Translations under genes and position numbers: made by a program
NCBI RefSeq assembly: GCF_019890725.1
Contig: NZ_JAINZZ010000025.1
Location: 1-64,000 of the forward strand
Origin: Actinacidiphila acidipaludis
GTDB taxonomy: Bacteria; Actinomycetota; Actinomycetes; Streptomycetales; Streptomycetaceae
Reading direction: 5' to 3'
Length of the DNA stretch: 64,000 nucleotides
Notes under the pieces: generated by a model
Told to the model about the DNA's origin: nothing
Seen by the model: only the letters and a program-made list of their open reading frames with translations
Databases searched by the model: none
Shown: one piece after another, positions 44,962 to 53,063 of the stretch
Position numbering within the stretch: the stretch's first letter is position 1
Layout of the letters: each line of letters begins with the position of its first letter

Positions 44962-45174
44962 CCGCTGCAACGAGAGGTGCATCGCCGGGCAGCCGTGAGT
45001 CCATCGCGATCCGTGCCCTGGGGGTCGGTGTCAGCAGCTCACTCGACGCCCTGACCGGCGGTTTGACGGCCGCATCCCGCGATGCTTGACTGCGCAAGGA
45101 CCTTTCGGGATCCCTTCACCGGGTCGGAGATCCCGTGCGCGGCACCGTCACACCACACACCCGAGGACTGGCTC

Positions 45175-46374
45175 ATGACCGAACGACTCACCCGCGGCTT
45201 CGTCGTCACCGACCGGCAGCCGGGATGCCCGTTCGATCCGTCGCAGCGGCTCACGCACATGGCCCGGCAGGAGGAGCCGACCCGGGTACCGGTCTACGAA
45301 CCGCGGTTCGGCGAAGCGGACACCGTGATCCTGTCCCGGTACGCCGACGTCAGGGCCGCCCTCGGCGACACCCGCCTGCAGTACGGCCACCTTCCCCTGC
45401 CCGCCGGCGAACCCAGGACGTTCATGCCCGGCTTCCCGCCGGACCACCACGGCGCCGAACACATCCGGCTGCGCCGCATGATGGCCGCGGCCTTCGCCCC
45501 CAAGCGGATCCGGACGCTCGGCCCGCTGGTGGACAAGGTCCTCGCCGAGCGGCTGGACGTCATGGAGGCGGCCGGTCCGGGTGTCGACCTCGTCGCCGCC
45601 TACGCCGTCGCCGTGCCCTCGATCGTGATCGGCGAACTGCTGGGCGTGCCCGCCTCGATGCATCAGGACTTCCACAGTCTCAGCGCGGGGGTCGTGAACT
45701 TCGCCAGCTCCCCGGCCGAGTACTTCGCCCACCTGGGCAAATTCGGCGCCTACATGAAGGATCTCGTCGCCGAGATCCGCCGCCACCCCACCGACGGCCT
45801 GATCACCGAGCTGATGGAAGGACGCAGCGGGGACATCGGCGACGCCGAGATCGTCGGTCTGACCAGCGCTCTGGTGGTCGCCGGCCACGAGACGACCGCG
45901 GCGATGATCGCCCTGGGCGCGCTGGCGCTGCTGGAAAGGCCCGACCAGCGTGCCCTGCTGCTCGACGAGAGCGTCTCCACCGCCGACGCCGTGGAGGAGC
46001 TGCTGCGGTATCTGAGCATCTCCGGCGTGTTCCCGCGCGTGGCCAACGAGGACATCACGATCGGCGAGTGGCCGGTCAAGGCAGGCGAGCGGGTCCTGGT
46101 CTCGCTGCTCACGGCCAACCGCGACCCGCGGCTGGTGCCCGACGGCGCCGACCGGCTGGACCTCACCCGCGAGCCGGTCCAGCACATGGCCTTCGGGTTC
46201 GGAACCCACCAGTGCCCGGGCCAGCACCTCGCGCGGCTGGAACTCCAACTCGCCCTGCCCGCGCTCTTCCACCGCTTCCCGGAGCTGCGCCTGGCCGTCC
46301 CGGCCGACGAGTTGACCTTCCACGGCGACGGCGCGAACGTCTACGGCGTGGAGGGGCTGCCCGTCGCCTGGTAA
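45175..46374 (+). CDS. Cytochrome P450 (CYP105-like class I)
   Basis: The 399-residue soluble P450 has the oxygen-binding I-helix AGHETT (236-241), the K-helix ExxR (Glu275-Arg278), and the heme loop FGFGTHQCPGQHLAR with Cys347 as the thiolate. Actinobacterial P450s of this form use ferredoxin and ferredoxin reductase; neither gene is adjacent, so redox partners act in trans. ATG 45175 has GAGGA upstream. The longer frame would add an Arg/Pro leader without family similarity. Substrate is unknown, as no biosynthetic genes surround it. Confidence 0.9.
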   Translation: MTERLTRGFVVTDRQPGCPFDPSQRLTHMARQEEPTRVPVYEPRFGEADTVILSRYADVRAALGDTRLQYGHLPLPAGEPRTFMPGFPPDHHGAEHIRLRRMMAAAFAPKRIRTLGPLVDKVLAERLDVMEAAGPGVDLVAAYAVAVPSIVIGELLGVPASMHQDFHSLSAGVVNFASSPAEYFAHLGKFGAYMKDLVAEIRRHPTDGLITELMEGRSGDIGDAEIVGLTSALVVAGHETTAAMIALGALALLERPDQRALLLDESVSTADAVEELLRYLSISGVFPRVANEDITIGEWPVKAGERVLVSLLTANRDPRLVPDGADRLDLTREPVQHMAFGFGTHQCPGQHLARLELQLALPALFHRFPELRLAVPADELTFHGDGANVYGVEGLPVAW

Positions 46375-46384
46375 ATGTCGCCCC

Positions 46385-46442
46385 TTTCCGGGGAATTTCA
46401 GGCGTTTTCTCCAGGGAGTTCAGGTTCTCCAGGGAGTTCAGG
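46385..46442. repeat. Tandem 18-base repeat between convergent genes
   Basis: TTCTCCAGGGAGTTCAGG occurs twice head to tail without change (46407-46424 and 46425-46442). A diverged copy starts at 46385 (12 of 18 matching). The repeat is non-coding, between the P450 and aldo/keto reductase genes. Confidence 0.7.
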
Positions 46443-46445
46443 CGG

Positions 46446-47423
46446 TCAGGCCGTCCCCGCCGGGAAGAGCTCGTCGAGCCGTGCGGCGAGTTCGGCCGTC
46501 CACGGGAGGCTTTGGGCCTCGTGGACTCCCTGCCACTGCGACTCCTTGCTGACGCCGATGACCGGAGCGGCCACCACAGGGTGATTGACCAGCCAGGCCA
46601 GCGCCAGGCCGGCCGGTGTGACGCCGTTGTCCGCCGCGAGCCGATCAAACTCCGCCACCCGTGCCATCAGCCCCGGGTCGCCCAGGAATTCGTCGGTCCG
46701 GCGCCCGGTGCTGGCCCGGCTTCCCTTCTCCGGCTGTTCGCCGCGGCTGTAGCGGCCCGCGAGAATGCCGTTCGCCAGCGGCGAGTACGGGGAGTACGCC
46801 AGCCCCTCCGCCTGCACGATCGGCAGGACGGTCAGGTCGTCGTCGCGGACGATCAGCGAGTACGAGTTCTGGATCAGCTCGGGGCGTACGAGACCGAGGC
46901 GATCGGCGGTCTCCAGGGCGGACTCGAGCGCGGCCCGGTCGACGTTCGACAGGCCGTACGCCCGGATGCGACCGCTCTCCACCGCCGCGCTGAACACCGG
47001 GAGCGACTCGGACCACGGCGTCTTCGGGTCGACGGTGTGCGCGAAGTAGAGATCGACCCGCCCGAGGGTGTCGATGCTGTGCTGGAGTTGGCGTTCCACA
47101 CGCTCGGGGGACAGGTCGGGGCCGCCGCTCGTGAAGCCCGTCTTGCTCTGGACGAGCATGCCGGAGTCCGGGTGCGCCGCGTTCCACACGCCGACCACCC
47201 GTTCGCTGTTGCCTCCGGTGTAGATGTCGGCGGTGTCGATGACCGCGAAGCCCTCGGCGACGGCACGGTCGATCAGGCGGAGGCCCTCGGCGTCGGACAG
47301 CCCGAGACCCGGGCCGGTCTGCGTCGAGACTCCGCCGATGTTGCCGGTGCCCAGTACGAAACGTCCGAGCTGCGCCCGGCGCTCTTGCGGTGACGATGCG
47401 ATCCAGGTCATGGCAGGTCCCAT
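46446..47423 (-). CDS. Aldo/keto reductase
   Basis: The 325-residue (beta/alpha)8 NADPH-dependent oxidoreductase has the catalytic set Asp and Tyr in VIDTADIYTGG, Lys in LVQSKTG and His in LYFAHTVDP. The cofactor segment GVSKESQWQGV is near the end. It resembles bacterial AKRs that reduce aldehydes and keto groups. The ATG at 47423 or the ATG four codons later (MTWIASS) could be the start; neither has a clear ribosome site. A divergent HxlR-type gene with two shared dyads suggests induction by electrophiles or aldehydes. Confidence 0.87.
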   Translation of the reverse strand: MGPAMTWIASSPQERRAQLGRFVLGTGNIGGVSTQTGPGLGLSDAEGLRLIDRAVAEGFAVIDTADIYTGGNSERVVGVWNAAHPDSGMLVQSKTGFTSGGPDLSPERVERQLQHSIDTLGRVDLYFAHTVDPKTPWSESLPVFSAAVESGRIRAYGLSNVDRAALESALETADRLGLVRPELIQNSYSLIVRDDDLTVLPIVQAEGLAYSPYSPLANGILAGRYSRGEQPEKGSRASTGRRTDEFLGDPGLMARVAEFDRLAADNGVTPAGLALAWLVNHPVVAAPVIGVSKESQWQGVHEAQSLPWTAELAARLDELFPAGTA

Positions 47424-47470
47424 CTCGACGGGGTTCGGTCGCTCACGGGGGCGACCAGCGGTGATGAGTA

Positions 47471-47487
47471 AGTACGATTTTCGAACT
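47471..47487. promoter_or_regulatory. HxlR operator candidate, site A
   Basis: AGTACGATTTTCGAACT, with the dyad AGTnCGA-N3-TCGnACT, lies 48 bases upstream of the aldo/keto reductase start. Confidence 0.5.
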
Positions 47488-47516
47488 CACCGCTACCGGC
47501 CACGCTACCCAAGGTC

Positions 47517-47533
47517 AGTCCGAAAAGCGAACT
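47517..47533. promoter_or_regulatory. HxlR operator candidate, site B
   Basis: AGTCCGAAAAGCGAACT matches the reverse complement of site A at 14 of 17 positions and has the same AGTnCG...CGnACT form. It lies about 100 bases upstream of the HxlR-type gene. Confidence 0.5.
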
Positions 47534-47629
47534 AACCCGCCGGTGGCTCGTTCCTGGGCGCCGGCGGTGGGCCGGCGGTGTGCCGTCGGCGAGCGGCGGG
47601 GCCGAGAGCCGGAGAGGTAGCATGACCGG

Positions 47630-48010
47630 GTGAGTCCGGAATACGAATCGACTGATCGCGTGACTCCCCGGGTCTGCTCCATCGCCGACGCGCTCGACGT
47701 CGTCGGGGAACGCTGGAGCCTGCTCGTCGTCCGGGAGCTCGGGTTCGACGTCCGCCGGTTCAAGGACATCCAGATCAACACCGGCGCCCCGCGGGAGACG
47801 CTCGCCCTGCGGCTGCGCAAGCTGGAGGCCGCGGGAGTCATCGAGCGCCGCCGCTACAGCGACCGTCCGCCGCGGGACGAGTATCTGCTGACCGATGTCG
47901 GCCGCGAACTGCTCCCCGTGCTGCGTGCGCTGCGAAAATGGGGGGAGCGGCACGTCACGCCCGTCCGGGCCGCAACGAGCGGCGAGCACGAGGCACCTAA
48001 CCAGGCCTGA
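47630..48010 (+). CDS. HxlR-family transcriptional regulator
   Basis: The 126-residue one-domain winged-helix protein has the family pattern: Cys16 in PRVCSIADALDVVGERWSLL, then FDVRRFKDIQ, and the wing IERRRYSDRPPRDEYLLTDVG. HxlR proteins often sense electrophiles or aldehydes through that conserved Cys and regulate a divergent oxidoreductase, here the aldo/keto reductase. The GTG at 47630 overlaps the TGA of a three-codon ATG-ACC-GGG-TGA frame (47622-47633) that carries the better ribosome site. Confidence 0.88.
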   Translation: MSPEYESTDRVTPRVCSIADALDVVGERWSLLVVRELGFDVRRFKDIQINTGAPRETLALRLRKLEAAGVIERRRYSDRPPRDEYLLTDVGRELLPVLRALRKWGERHVTPVRAATSGEHEAPNQA

Positions 48011-48097
48011 CCTGCCGGGGAGCAATGCTCAAGGCCTGCGGAGCGGCCTCGGTCGGACGCGAAGGGCGTACCCCCCGGAGGCGTGAGAGGGGCACCG

Positions 48098-48802
48098 ATG
48101 GATCAGGGCACCCGCGACGAGCTCATCAGCCGGCTTGCCGAGGCGATCAGGTCCGTCAGGGCCGCTCACCCGCTGAGGGTCGCCATCGACGGGCCGCCCG
48201 CCGCCGGCAAGACCACGCTGGCGGACGAACTCGCCGTCGCCCTGCGCGCGCAGGACTGCCACGTCATCCGCGCGACCATCGACGACTTCCTCTTCCCCCG
48301 GGCGCGGCGCTACCGACGCGGCAAGTACTCGGCCGAAGGCTGCTACTTCGACGCCCACGACCGCGCCGCACTGTGCCGGGTCCTGCTCGATCCGCTCGGC
48401 CCAGGTGGAGACCGAAGGGTTCAACACACGGTCTACGACGCGGACACCGACACCCCGTCGTCCTCGCCTGCCACGGCCGCCCCCGCGGACGCCGTCCTGC
48501 TCTTCGACGGCGTCTTCCTCCTGCGCTCAGAACTCATCGACCGGTGGGACCTGCGCATCTTCGTGTCCGTCCCCTTCGAGCAGACGGTTGACCGTGCCAA
48601 GGACCGGGGGACAGCGCCGGCCGGATCCACCACCGACACGGCCGCCATCGAACGGTCCTGGCGCGACCGCTACATCCCGGCCCAACAGCTCTACTTCGCC
48701 ACAGCCCGCCCCGCCGACCACGCCGACATCGTCGTTCACAACGATCAACTCCACCGGCCGGCCTGGGAAGTCCGCCCACGTTCATCAAGGCCCGGGACGT
48801 GA
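48098..48802 (+). CDS. Uridine kinase-like P-loop kinase
   Basis: The 234-residue P-loop NTPase of the uridine/pantothenate kinase superfamily has Walker A GPPAAGKTT (32-40), the substrate-binding IDDFLFPRARRYRRG (about 61-75) and the acidic strand LLFDGVFLLRSELIDRWD. The lid has Arg in ERSWRDRYIPAQ. Family members phosphorylate nucleosides or related small alcohols; the specific substrate is not deducible. ATG 48098 follows GAGAGGGGCACC. It is transcribed after the HxlR gene but with an 87-base gap. Confidence 0.82.
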   Translation: MDQGTRDELISRLAEAIRSVRAAHPLRVAIDGPPAAGKTTLADELAVALRAQDCHVIRATIDDFLFPRARRYRRGKYSAEGCYFDAHDRAALCRVLLDPLGPGGDRRVQHTVYDADTDTPSSSPATAAPADAVLLFDGVFLLRSELIDRWDLRIFVSVPFEQTVDRAKDRGTAPAGSTTDTAAIERSWRDRYIPAQQLYFATARPADHADIVVHNDQLHRPAWEVRPRSSRPGT

Positions 48803-48866
48803 CCGCCTCGCCGGGTTCGGTCGAGGTGGTATCGGCTCACTGGCCGGCGGGGTGTACAACAGGGCT

Positions 48867-49115
48867 GTGACGACGCTGCCGACGCGGGGTATGTGGTGGG
48901 CCGAACTCGCGGTCTTCCTCGCGGGAACAACGGTGACCCTGATGCTGGTCATGTTCGGTCTCTCGCAGGCAACCGGGCATCGCTCGGTATCCCTTGGCGT
49001 CGGGCCCTCTTCGGTGCTGCTCGCGGTCTCCATCGGTGTCGGCATCTTCCTGAGCGGCCGGCTCAGGGCATGGGGATTGCGCCGCCAGGCTGCGTTCAAC
49101 GCCACGCGATCCTGA
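48867..49115 (+). CDS. Small two-helix membrane protein, unknown
   Basis: The 82-residue protein has hydrophobic helices at about 11-30 and 44-62, a short polar loop with GHRSVSLGVG between them and a basic end (RLRAWGLRRQ), predicting both ends inside. GTG 48867 is the likeliest start; the ATG at 48891 is an alternative. I recognise no family. Codon use and the clean hydrophobic pattern argue that it is real. Confidence 0.5.
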   Translation: MTTLPTRGMWWAELAVFLAGTTVTLMLVMFGLSQATGHRSVSLGVGPSSVLLAVSIGVGIFLSGRLRAWGLRRQAAFNATRS

Positions 49116-49316
49116 AAAGCGCCGAGTTGGTTGGGCTATGGCTGCTTCGGATCCCACGGCCTTCGCCTGTGAACCCGCGGTCCAAGCGGCGCTGCTGGGC
49201 AGTCCACCACAACCCGTCACCGCGAACCGAACATCACGGCGGTCGCAAGAGCGAGTGCGACGGATGCCATGATGGCGGCGTTCGATACGACCGTGTGAAG
49301 CGCGCGCAGGGGGTAC

Positions 49317-49610
49317 GTGGTGTGGTATTTGGTGGGCCCCCTCGGTGCGCTGTCGCTGCTCGGGGTCGTGGCCGGGGTTGCCGCCATCAGGTCGAGCTGG
49401 CTGCCTTCATGGATGGGCAAGAGGACGTTCCGGCCCCGGTTGTGGGGGTACGCGGAGGTCCTGTTCTCGGCGAACCTCGCCGTGCAACTGGTCGGCTGGG
49501 CCATTCTCAGCCCACGCCCACGGGGCTTGGCCTATGCCGTGGGGTTCGTGCTGCTGATGGTCGCCTTGGGGCTACTGCGAGCCTCGCAGCGCCCAGAGCG
49601 GACCGGTTGA
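49317..49610 (+). CDS. Small membrane protein, unknown
   Basis: The 97-residue protein has three probable membrane segments (about 2-24, 45-63, 68-88) separated by basic loops (GKRTFRPRLWG, SPRPRG). GTG start with AGGGGG upstream. Family not recognised. The arrangement is typical of small Streptomyces membrane proteins of no known role. Confidence 0.6.
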   Translation: MVWYLVGPLGALSLLGVVAGVAAIRSSWLPSWMGKRTFRPRLWGYAEVLFSANLAVQLVGWAILSPRPRGLAYAVGFVLLMVALGLLRASQRPERTG

Positions 49611-49794
49611 GACCCGCGGCTGGATACGGCTGGCCCGGGCTCTCCACTGGCCCGCCATCCAGCCTTTCCTGGCGAGAAATCCGCGGCGCAGTCAGGGCAG
49701 TTCGTCCGGCCGAAGAGGTAGCCGCCAAGGATAGGAACAGCGAGCCAGGGTCTGGGGTTCGGACCGTGGTCCGTAGGAGACCGCCTGCGGGCTT

Positions 49795-50717
49795 TCAGCC
49801 TGCCGACGTGCGTGCCGTGGCCCTGGCGCGGATGTGCTGGCCGAGAAAGAGAGCGGCGCGGTCCAGTGCCTCGTCGGCTTCGTCCAGGAAGCCGGCGAAC
49901 GCCTGGAAGACATGGGGAACGTCAGCGGTGATGTCCAGGATGACGTCCACTCCGGCTTCCCTCGCGCGCGTGGCCATGCGTGTGGAGTCGTCCAGGAGTA
50001 TTTCGTTGGTGCCCGCCTGCAGAAGCATCGGAGGGAAGCCGGTCAGGTCGGCGAGGGTGGCGGGGCTGAGCATGGGCTGATGCGGATCCTGCCCCGCAAG
50101 GTACATGGTCCCGGTGTTTTCCAGGCCCTCACGCGTGAAGAACGGGTCGATGCCCGCCTTGGTGTCCATGCTCTCGCCCGTCCGGGTCATGTCGAGCCCG
50201 GGGGAGAACGCCACGATTGCGGCGGGCATCGGCAGGCCGGCGTCGCGCGCGGCGAGGCAGGTGGTGACGGTGAGACCGCCGCCGGCGGAGTCCCCGGCGA
50301 ACGCGATCGCCGAAGGTTCTTCGCCGCTGTCGAGAAGGGCGCGGTAGGCGCTCAGTCCGTCCTCGATCGCGGCCGGGAACGGATGCTCAGGGGCGAGCCG
50401 GTAATCCAGGGAGAACGCCCTGAACCCTGTTTTCGTCACCAGGTTCCCCGTCAGCGACATCGCCGTCTCCGGTGAACCGACCACGTAAGAGCGCCGTGGA
50501 AGTAGAGGATCGTCCCGGCCTTCGGAGTGTCGACCGGCTCGACGAGCACCGCGGGGCGATCGCCGAGCGTGGCAGTCCGGGTGCGGATCCCGGCCGGGAC
50601 GATCATGTTCCCCATCATCGCCCTGAACCCGGCGCGGATCTCCTCCACCGACCGAGGGGCCTCCGGCTGGGGCCGTCGGACCATCGCGTCGATCTCCGCG
50701 CGCTGCTGCCGGCTCAT
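49795..50717 (-). pseudogene. Alpha/beta-hydrolase fold-3 esterase (HSL type), frameshifted
   Basis: The N-terminal frame begins at ATG 50717 (after GGAGGAGACA) with SRQQRAEIDAMVRR and reaches GTILYFHG. The next frame carries on with SYVVGSPETAMSLTGNLV to the end, including GDSAGGG (nucleophile Ser), LAPEHPFPAA and DVPHVFQ (His). The family motif at the junction is HGGxYxxGS. One missing G near 50491-50496 would turn CAC-GGC-GGC-TCT-TAC-GTG into what is seen. Restoring it gives 307 residues, the normal length. The break removes the oxyanion-hole motif from the catalytic part. It lies divergently from a MarR gene, with shared dyads. Confidence 0.8.
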
Positions 50718-50753
50718 TGTCTCCTCCATCGCGAGTGCATGCCCAGGAACTAT

Positions 50754-50765
50754 ATGCCTAGGCAT
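50754..50765. promoter_or_regulatory. MarR operator candidate, distal
   Basis: ATGCC-TA-GGCAT is a perfect 12-base palindrome upstream of the MarR gene and of the divergent esterase. It lies within the extended match TATATGCC-WW-GGCATYTA shared with the proximal site. Confidence 0.65.
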
Positions 50766-50779
50766 TTAGGTTACGATAT

Positions 50780-50791
50780 ATGCCATGGCAT
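50780..50791. promoter_or_regulatory. MarR operator candidate overlapping the start codon
   Basis: ATGCC-AT-GGCAT is a perfect palindrome with the same half-sites as the distal one, 26 bases away centre to centre. The MarR start codon (50785) lies inside it, so binding would block the gene's own initiation region. Confidence 0.65.
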
Positions 50792-51261
50792 CTAAGTCAA
50801 GCCGTGGCCCGATCGACCTCCCGGGTTTCTTCGCCGATCTCGTCCGCTGCGAGACACGCCTCTACAACGCGCTGAACGACCGCCTTCGTGAGCGGCACGG
50901 GATCGTCACTTCGCAGTTCGAGTTCCTGCGCTTCCTGCGCGACCACCCGGGGTCACGGGTCGCGGACCTCGCCACCGAGTTCGCCATCGGGATCGGCGCG
51001 ACCAGCAAGGGCATCGACCGCCTGGAGAGGCAGGCATGGGTCACACGGCGAACCAATCCATCGGATCGCCGCTCATCACTGCTGGACCTGACCGCCGAAG
51101 GCCTGCAACTCGTCGAGGCGGCGGAGGCGACCTTCACCACAACACTGGCCGAGCTGATCGCAGACGTCCTGGGCGGTCCCTCAGGACCGGCCGCCGTACA
51201 GGTCTTCTCGGAGTTGCGTTCTGTACTCGAACGCGACCAGGTCGGCCTGCCCACAGGCTGA
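50785..51261 (+). CDS. MarR-family transcriptional regulator
   Basis: The 158-residue winged-helix dimer has N-terminal dimer helices, the HTH SRVADLATEFAIGIGATSKGIDRLERQ (about 52-78) and the wing with DRRSSLLDLTAEG (about 91-103). MarR proteins release DNA when bound by phenolic or lipophilic ligands and commonly control a divergent enzyme, here the esterase gene. Two identical half-site palindromes suggest autorepression. The start has no ribosome site; the operator occupies that position, and a leaderless or weakly initiated transcript is possible. Confidence 0.9.
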   Translation: MASKSSRGPIDLPGFFADLVRCETRLYNALNDRLRERHGIVTSQFEFLRFLRDHPGSRVADLATEFAIGIGATSKGIDRLERQAWVTRRTNPSDRRSSLLDLTAEGLQLVEAAEATFTTTLAELIADVLGGPSGPAAVQVFSELRSVLERDQVGLPTG

Positions 51262-51308
51262 CCGGCATGCGCATTCAGTGCGACGGGCCGTTGCCGCATG
51301 ATCGGCGA

Positions 51309-51686
51309 TCACACCCCGATTGCGCCCCGGGACTGCTTCCTCAGGCTGGCCTCGATCGTCAGCGCGGCTGTCAGGGTGACCGCAGCCGTGGTCATCGAGC
51401 CGAAGAAAATACCGTCGAACAGCGCGCTGTTGGCCCCCTCGACCGTGCCGTTCGCGTGCGTGCAGGACTTCTCGAACGGGAAGCTTGCCGTGTGTACGGC
51501 ACAGTGGTTCTGCAGGTCCTCATGGAGCACGCTCGCCTTGAACCACGACAGTGCCCACATGCACAGGAAGATACCGGCACAGGCGCACACCACCGCCCAC
51601 AGGCGGTTCAGCCAGGCGTCACCCGCACTCCTCTTCGGCACGCGGCCGAGCCTATCCCTCGGCCGTTCCGGCGGCTCGGAGTTCAC
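51309..51686 (-). CDS. Small membrane protein, unknown
   Basis: The 125-residue protein has a hydrophobic helix at about 27-45 and another at about 93-113. The extracytoplasmic loop between them has two Cys (NHCAVH, EKSCTH) that could pair. Both ends are basic. GTG start. No family recognised. It sits just 9 bases beyond the remnant of a ZIP transporter, which suggests it arrived by rearrangement. Confidence 0.55.
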   Translation of the reverse strand: MNSEPPERPRDRLGRVPKRSAGDAWLNRLWAVVCACAGIFLCMWALSWFKASVLHEDLQNHCAVHTASFPFEKSCTHANGTVEGANSALFDGIFFGSMTTAAVTLTAALTIEASLRKQSRGAIGV

Positions 51687-51695
51687 TGAGAACGC

Positions 51696-51818
51696 TCAGC
51701 CGAGCATCAGCCCAGCGGCCAGCCCCAGAACGAGGTGGCGGCGGTCGCCGACGCGCTGCGCGACGATCCCGCCGATCAGCGTCATCAAGAACGCGCCCGC
51801 GGCGACGATCGCAGCCAT
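51696..51818 (-). pseudogene. ZIP metal transporter, N-terminal remnant
   Basis: The 40-codon frame encodes AAIVAAGAFLMTLIGGIVAQ followed by RVGDRRHLVLGLAAGLMLG, then TGA. This is the first membrane helix and the start of the second of bacterial ZIP (zinc/iron) transporters, where GLMLG is normally followed by VVAFDLLPE. Nothing downstream on either strand continues the protein. It is best read as a decayed gene cut at 51696, probably by the same event that put the small membrane protein gene alongside. Confidence 0.6.
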
Positions 51819-51960
51819 GCCGCGATTATCGGCACCCGCTTTCCCTGACGACTAATCAGTGGGGCCATTCGGAAAGTCCAGGGCAGGGAGTCCCGTTGAC
51901 GTACGAGTAGGTGGACGACACCTCCAACCCCCGACGTGGCACGAGCCCGGGCAGGGGGAT

Positions 51961-52188
51961 TCAGGGTTGTCCGCCAGGGCAGTGTGAGCCAGCTCGGGGC
52001 GTGAGTCCAAGAGTGAGGTCGCAGCCAAGGGCAGCGGCGAGGCGGCGGAGTACCGACAAAGTGGGAGCGGTTTTGCCGGACTCGACCCGAGAGACGAAAG
52101 CCTGCCCGGTACCAGCCCGCTCGGCGAGTTGCGCCTGCGAGATCCCCAGCTCGGTGCGGCGGGCTCGGATCAGCTCACCGGGACTCAC
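51961..52188 (-). CDS. XRE-family helix-turn-helix protein, coupled to Uma2
   Basis: The 75-residue protein is almost entirely an XRE HTH (about 4-60: GELIRARRTELGISQAQLAE, then VSRVESGKTAPTLSVLRRLA). GTG start overlaps the stop of the Uma2 gene as GTGA (52185-52188), so the two are translationally coupled. It probably represses its own operon. The pairing with a nuclease-fold gene resembles toxin-antitoxin layout, although the order (effector first, HTH second) is the HigBA order. Confidence 0.82.
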   Translation of the reverse strand: MSPGELIRARRTELGISQAQLAERAGTGQAFVSRVESGKTAPTLSVLRRLAAALGCDLTLGLTPRAGSHCPGGQP

Positions 52189-52766
52189 TGGACGCCTTGT
52201 TCATAGCGGGGCAGCTCGCTCGTGTCGATGATCCAGTCCCCGATCGGGATCTTGTCGCCGAAGCGGTAGGGGACCCGGGCCTCGTAGGCGGGTGTCTCGC
52301 CACCCTCCGAGATCGCCCAGTAGTGCACACAGGTGCCGTTGCGGGGGTCGACGATCAGGTAGTGCGGAATCCCCAGTCGCGGGTAATGGTGCAGTTTGCT
52401 TTCGTAGTCGTTCTCCGGGTTCGACGTAGACACGATCTCGACGGCGAGCTGCAGAGCCCGGGGGCTGATCGCGTCGTCGGTGTCCATCGCGGCTTCGGGT
52501 AGGACGAGTACGTCGGGACGGCGCAACTGTCCTAGGTCGGCTTCCTCGATGTCTCCTGAGGTGGTAGCCACGATGCCGTCTGCAAGCTGGGGTTGAAGCT
52601 GGCGCTCAATTCGCAGCGCCGCAAGATCATGACGGCCGGCAGGACTCATCATCATGATGATCTGACCCTCGCTGATTTCAACGTGAGGGCTGAAGGGAGG
52701 AGGCGGGGTGAAGTGTGCAGCGAAGTCTCGAAGATGCCGATAGATCTCGCGCTGGACGGCGGTCAT
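52185..52766 (-). CDS. Uma2-family (DUF820) putative restriction-endonuclease-fold protein
   Basis: The 193-residue protein has the PD-(D/E)xK core of the Uma2 family: RRPDVLVLPE (Asp85), QLAVEIVSTSNPENDYESK (Glu110, Lys124) and the strand GIPHYLIVDP. Uma2 proteins are widespread in cyanobacteria and actinobacteria and are thought to be nucleases, but most are uncharacterised. The family SP in EIVSPS reads ST here. Four-base overlap with the XRE gene downstream. Confidence 0.85.
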   Translation of the reverse strand: MTAVQREIYRHLRDFAAHFTPPPPFSPHVEISEGQIIMMMSPAGRHDLAALRIERQLQPQLADGIVATTSGDIEEADLGQLRRPDVLVLPEAAMDTDDAISPRALQLAVEIVSTSNPENDYESKLHHYPRLGIPHYLIVDPRNGTCVHYWAISEGGETPAYEARVPYRFGDKIPIGDWIIDTSELPRYEQGVQ

Positions 52767-53063
52767 GATCCCAGGCTACATGACGGAATCGGCATATAGT
52801 GTGCAGCGCGCCCGACCGACCCCCACCGGCGCGTGAACTACGGTTGGCCCGGCTTGGCGGGCCAGGTGCCAGTTGGATCCCGGTGCGTCACACCGGCACC
52901 TCAGCGGCCACCCACAGTGGAGGAAACGCGCGGAATGCCGACCACCACGTGGAGCTGGGCGAACGGTCCGCACGGCCGTCCGTGGAAATTCGGCGGTCAT
53001 GACGCAGCCGACGGACTACCGGCGCTGTCGGTCCTGGATCGCCGCGCCGGATGTCGTCTCCCA

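Noticed and set aside
52935..53063. Short plus-strand frame beginning PTTTWSWANGPHGRPW with GGAGGAA upstream
   Set aside because: It has no stop before entering the response regulator in antisense and I recognise no family.
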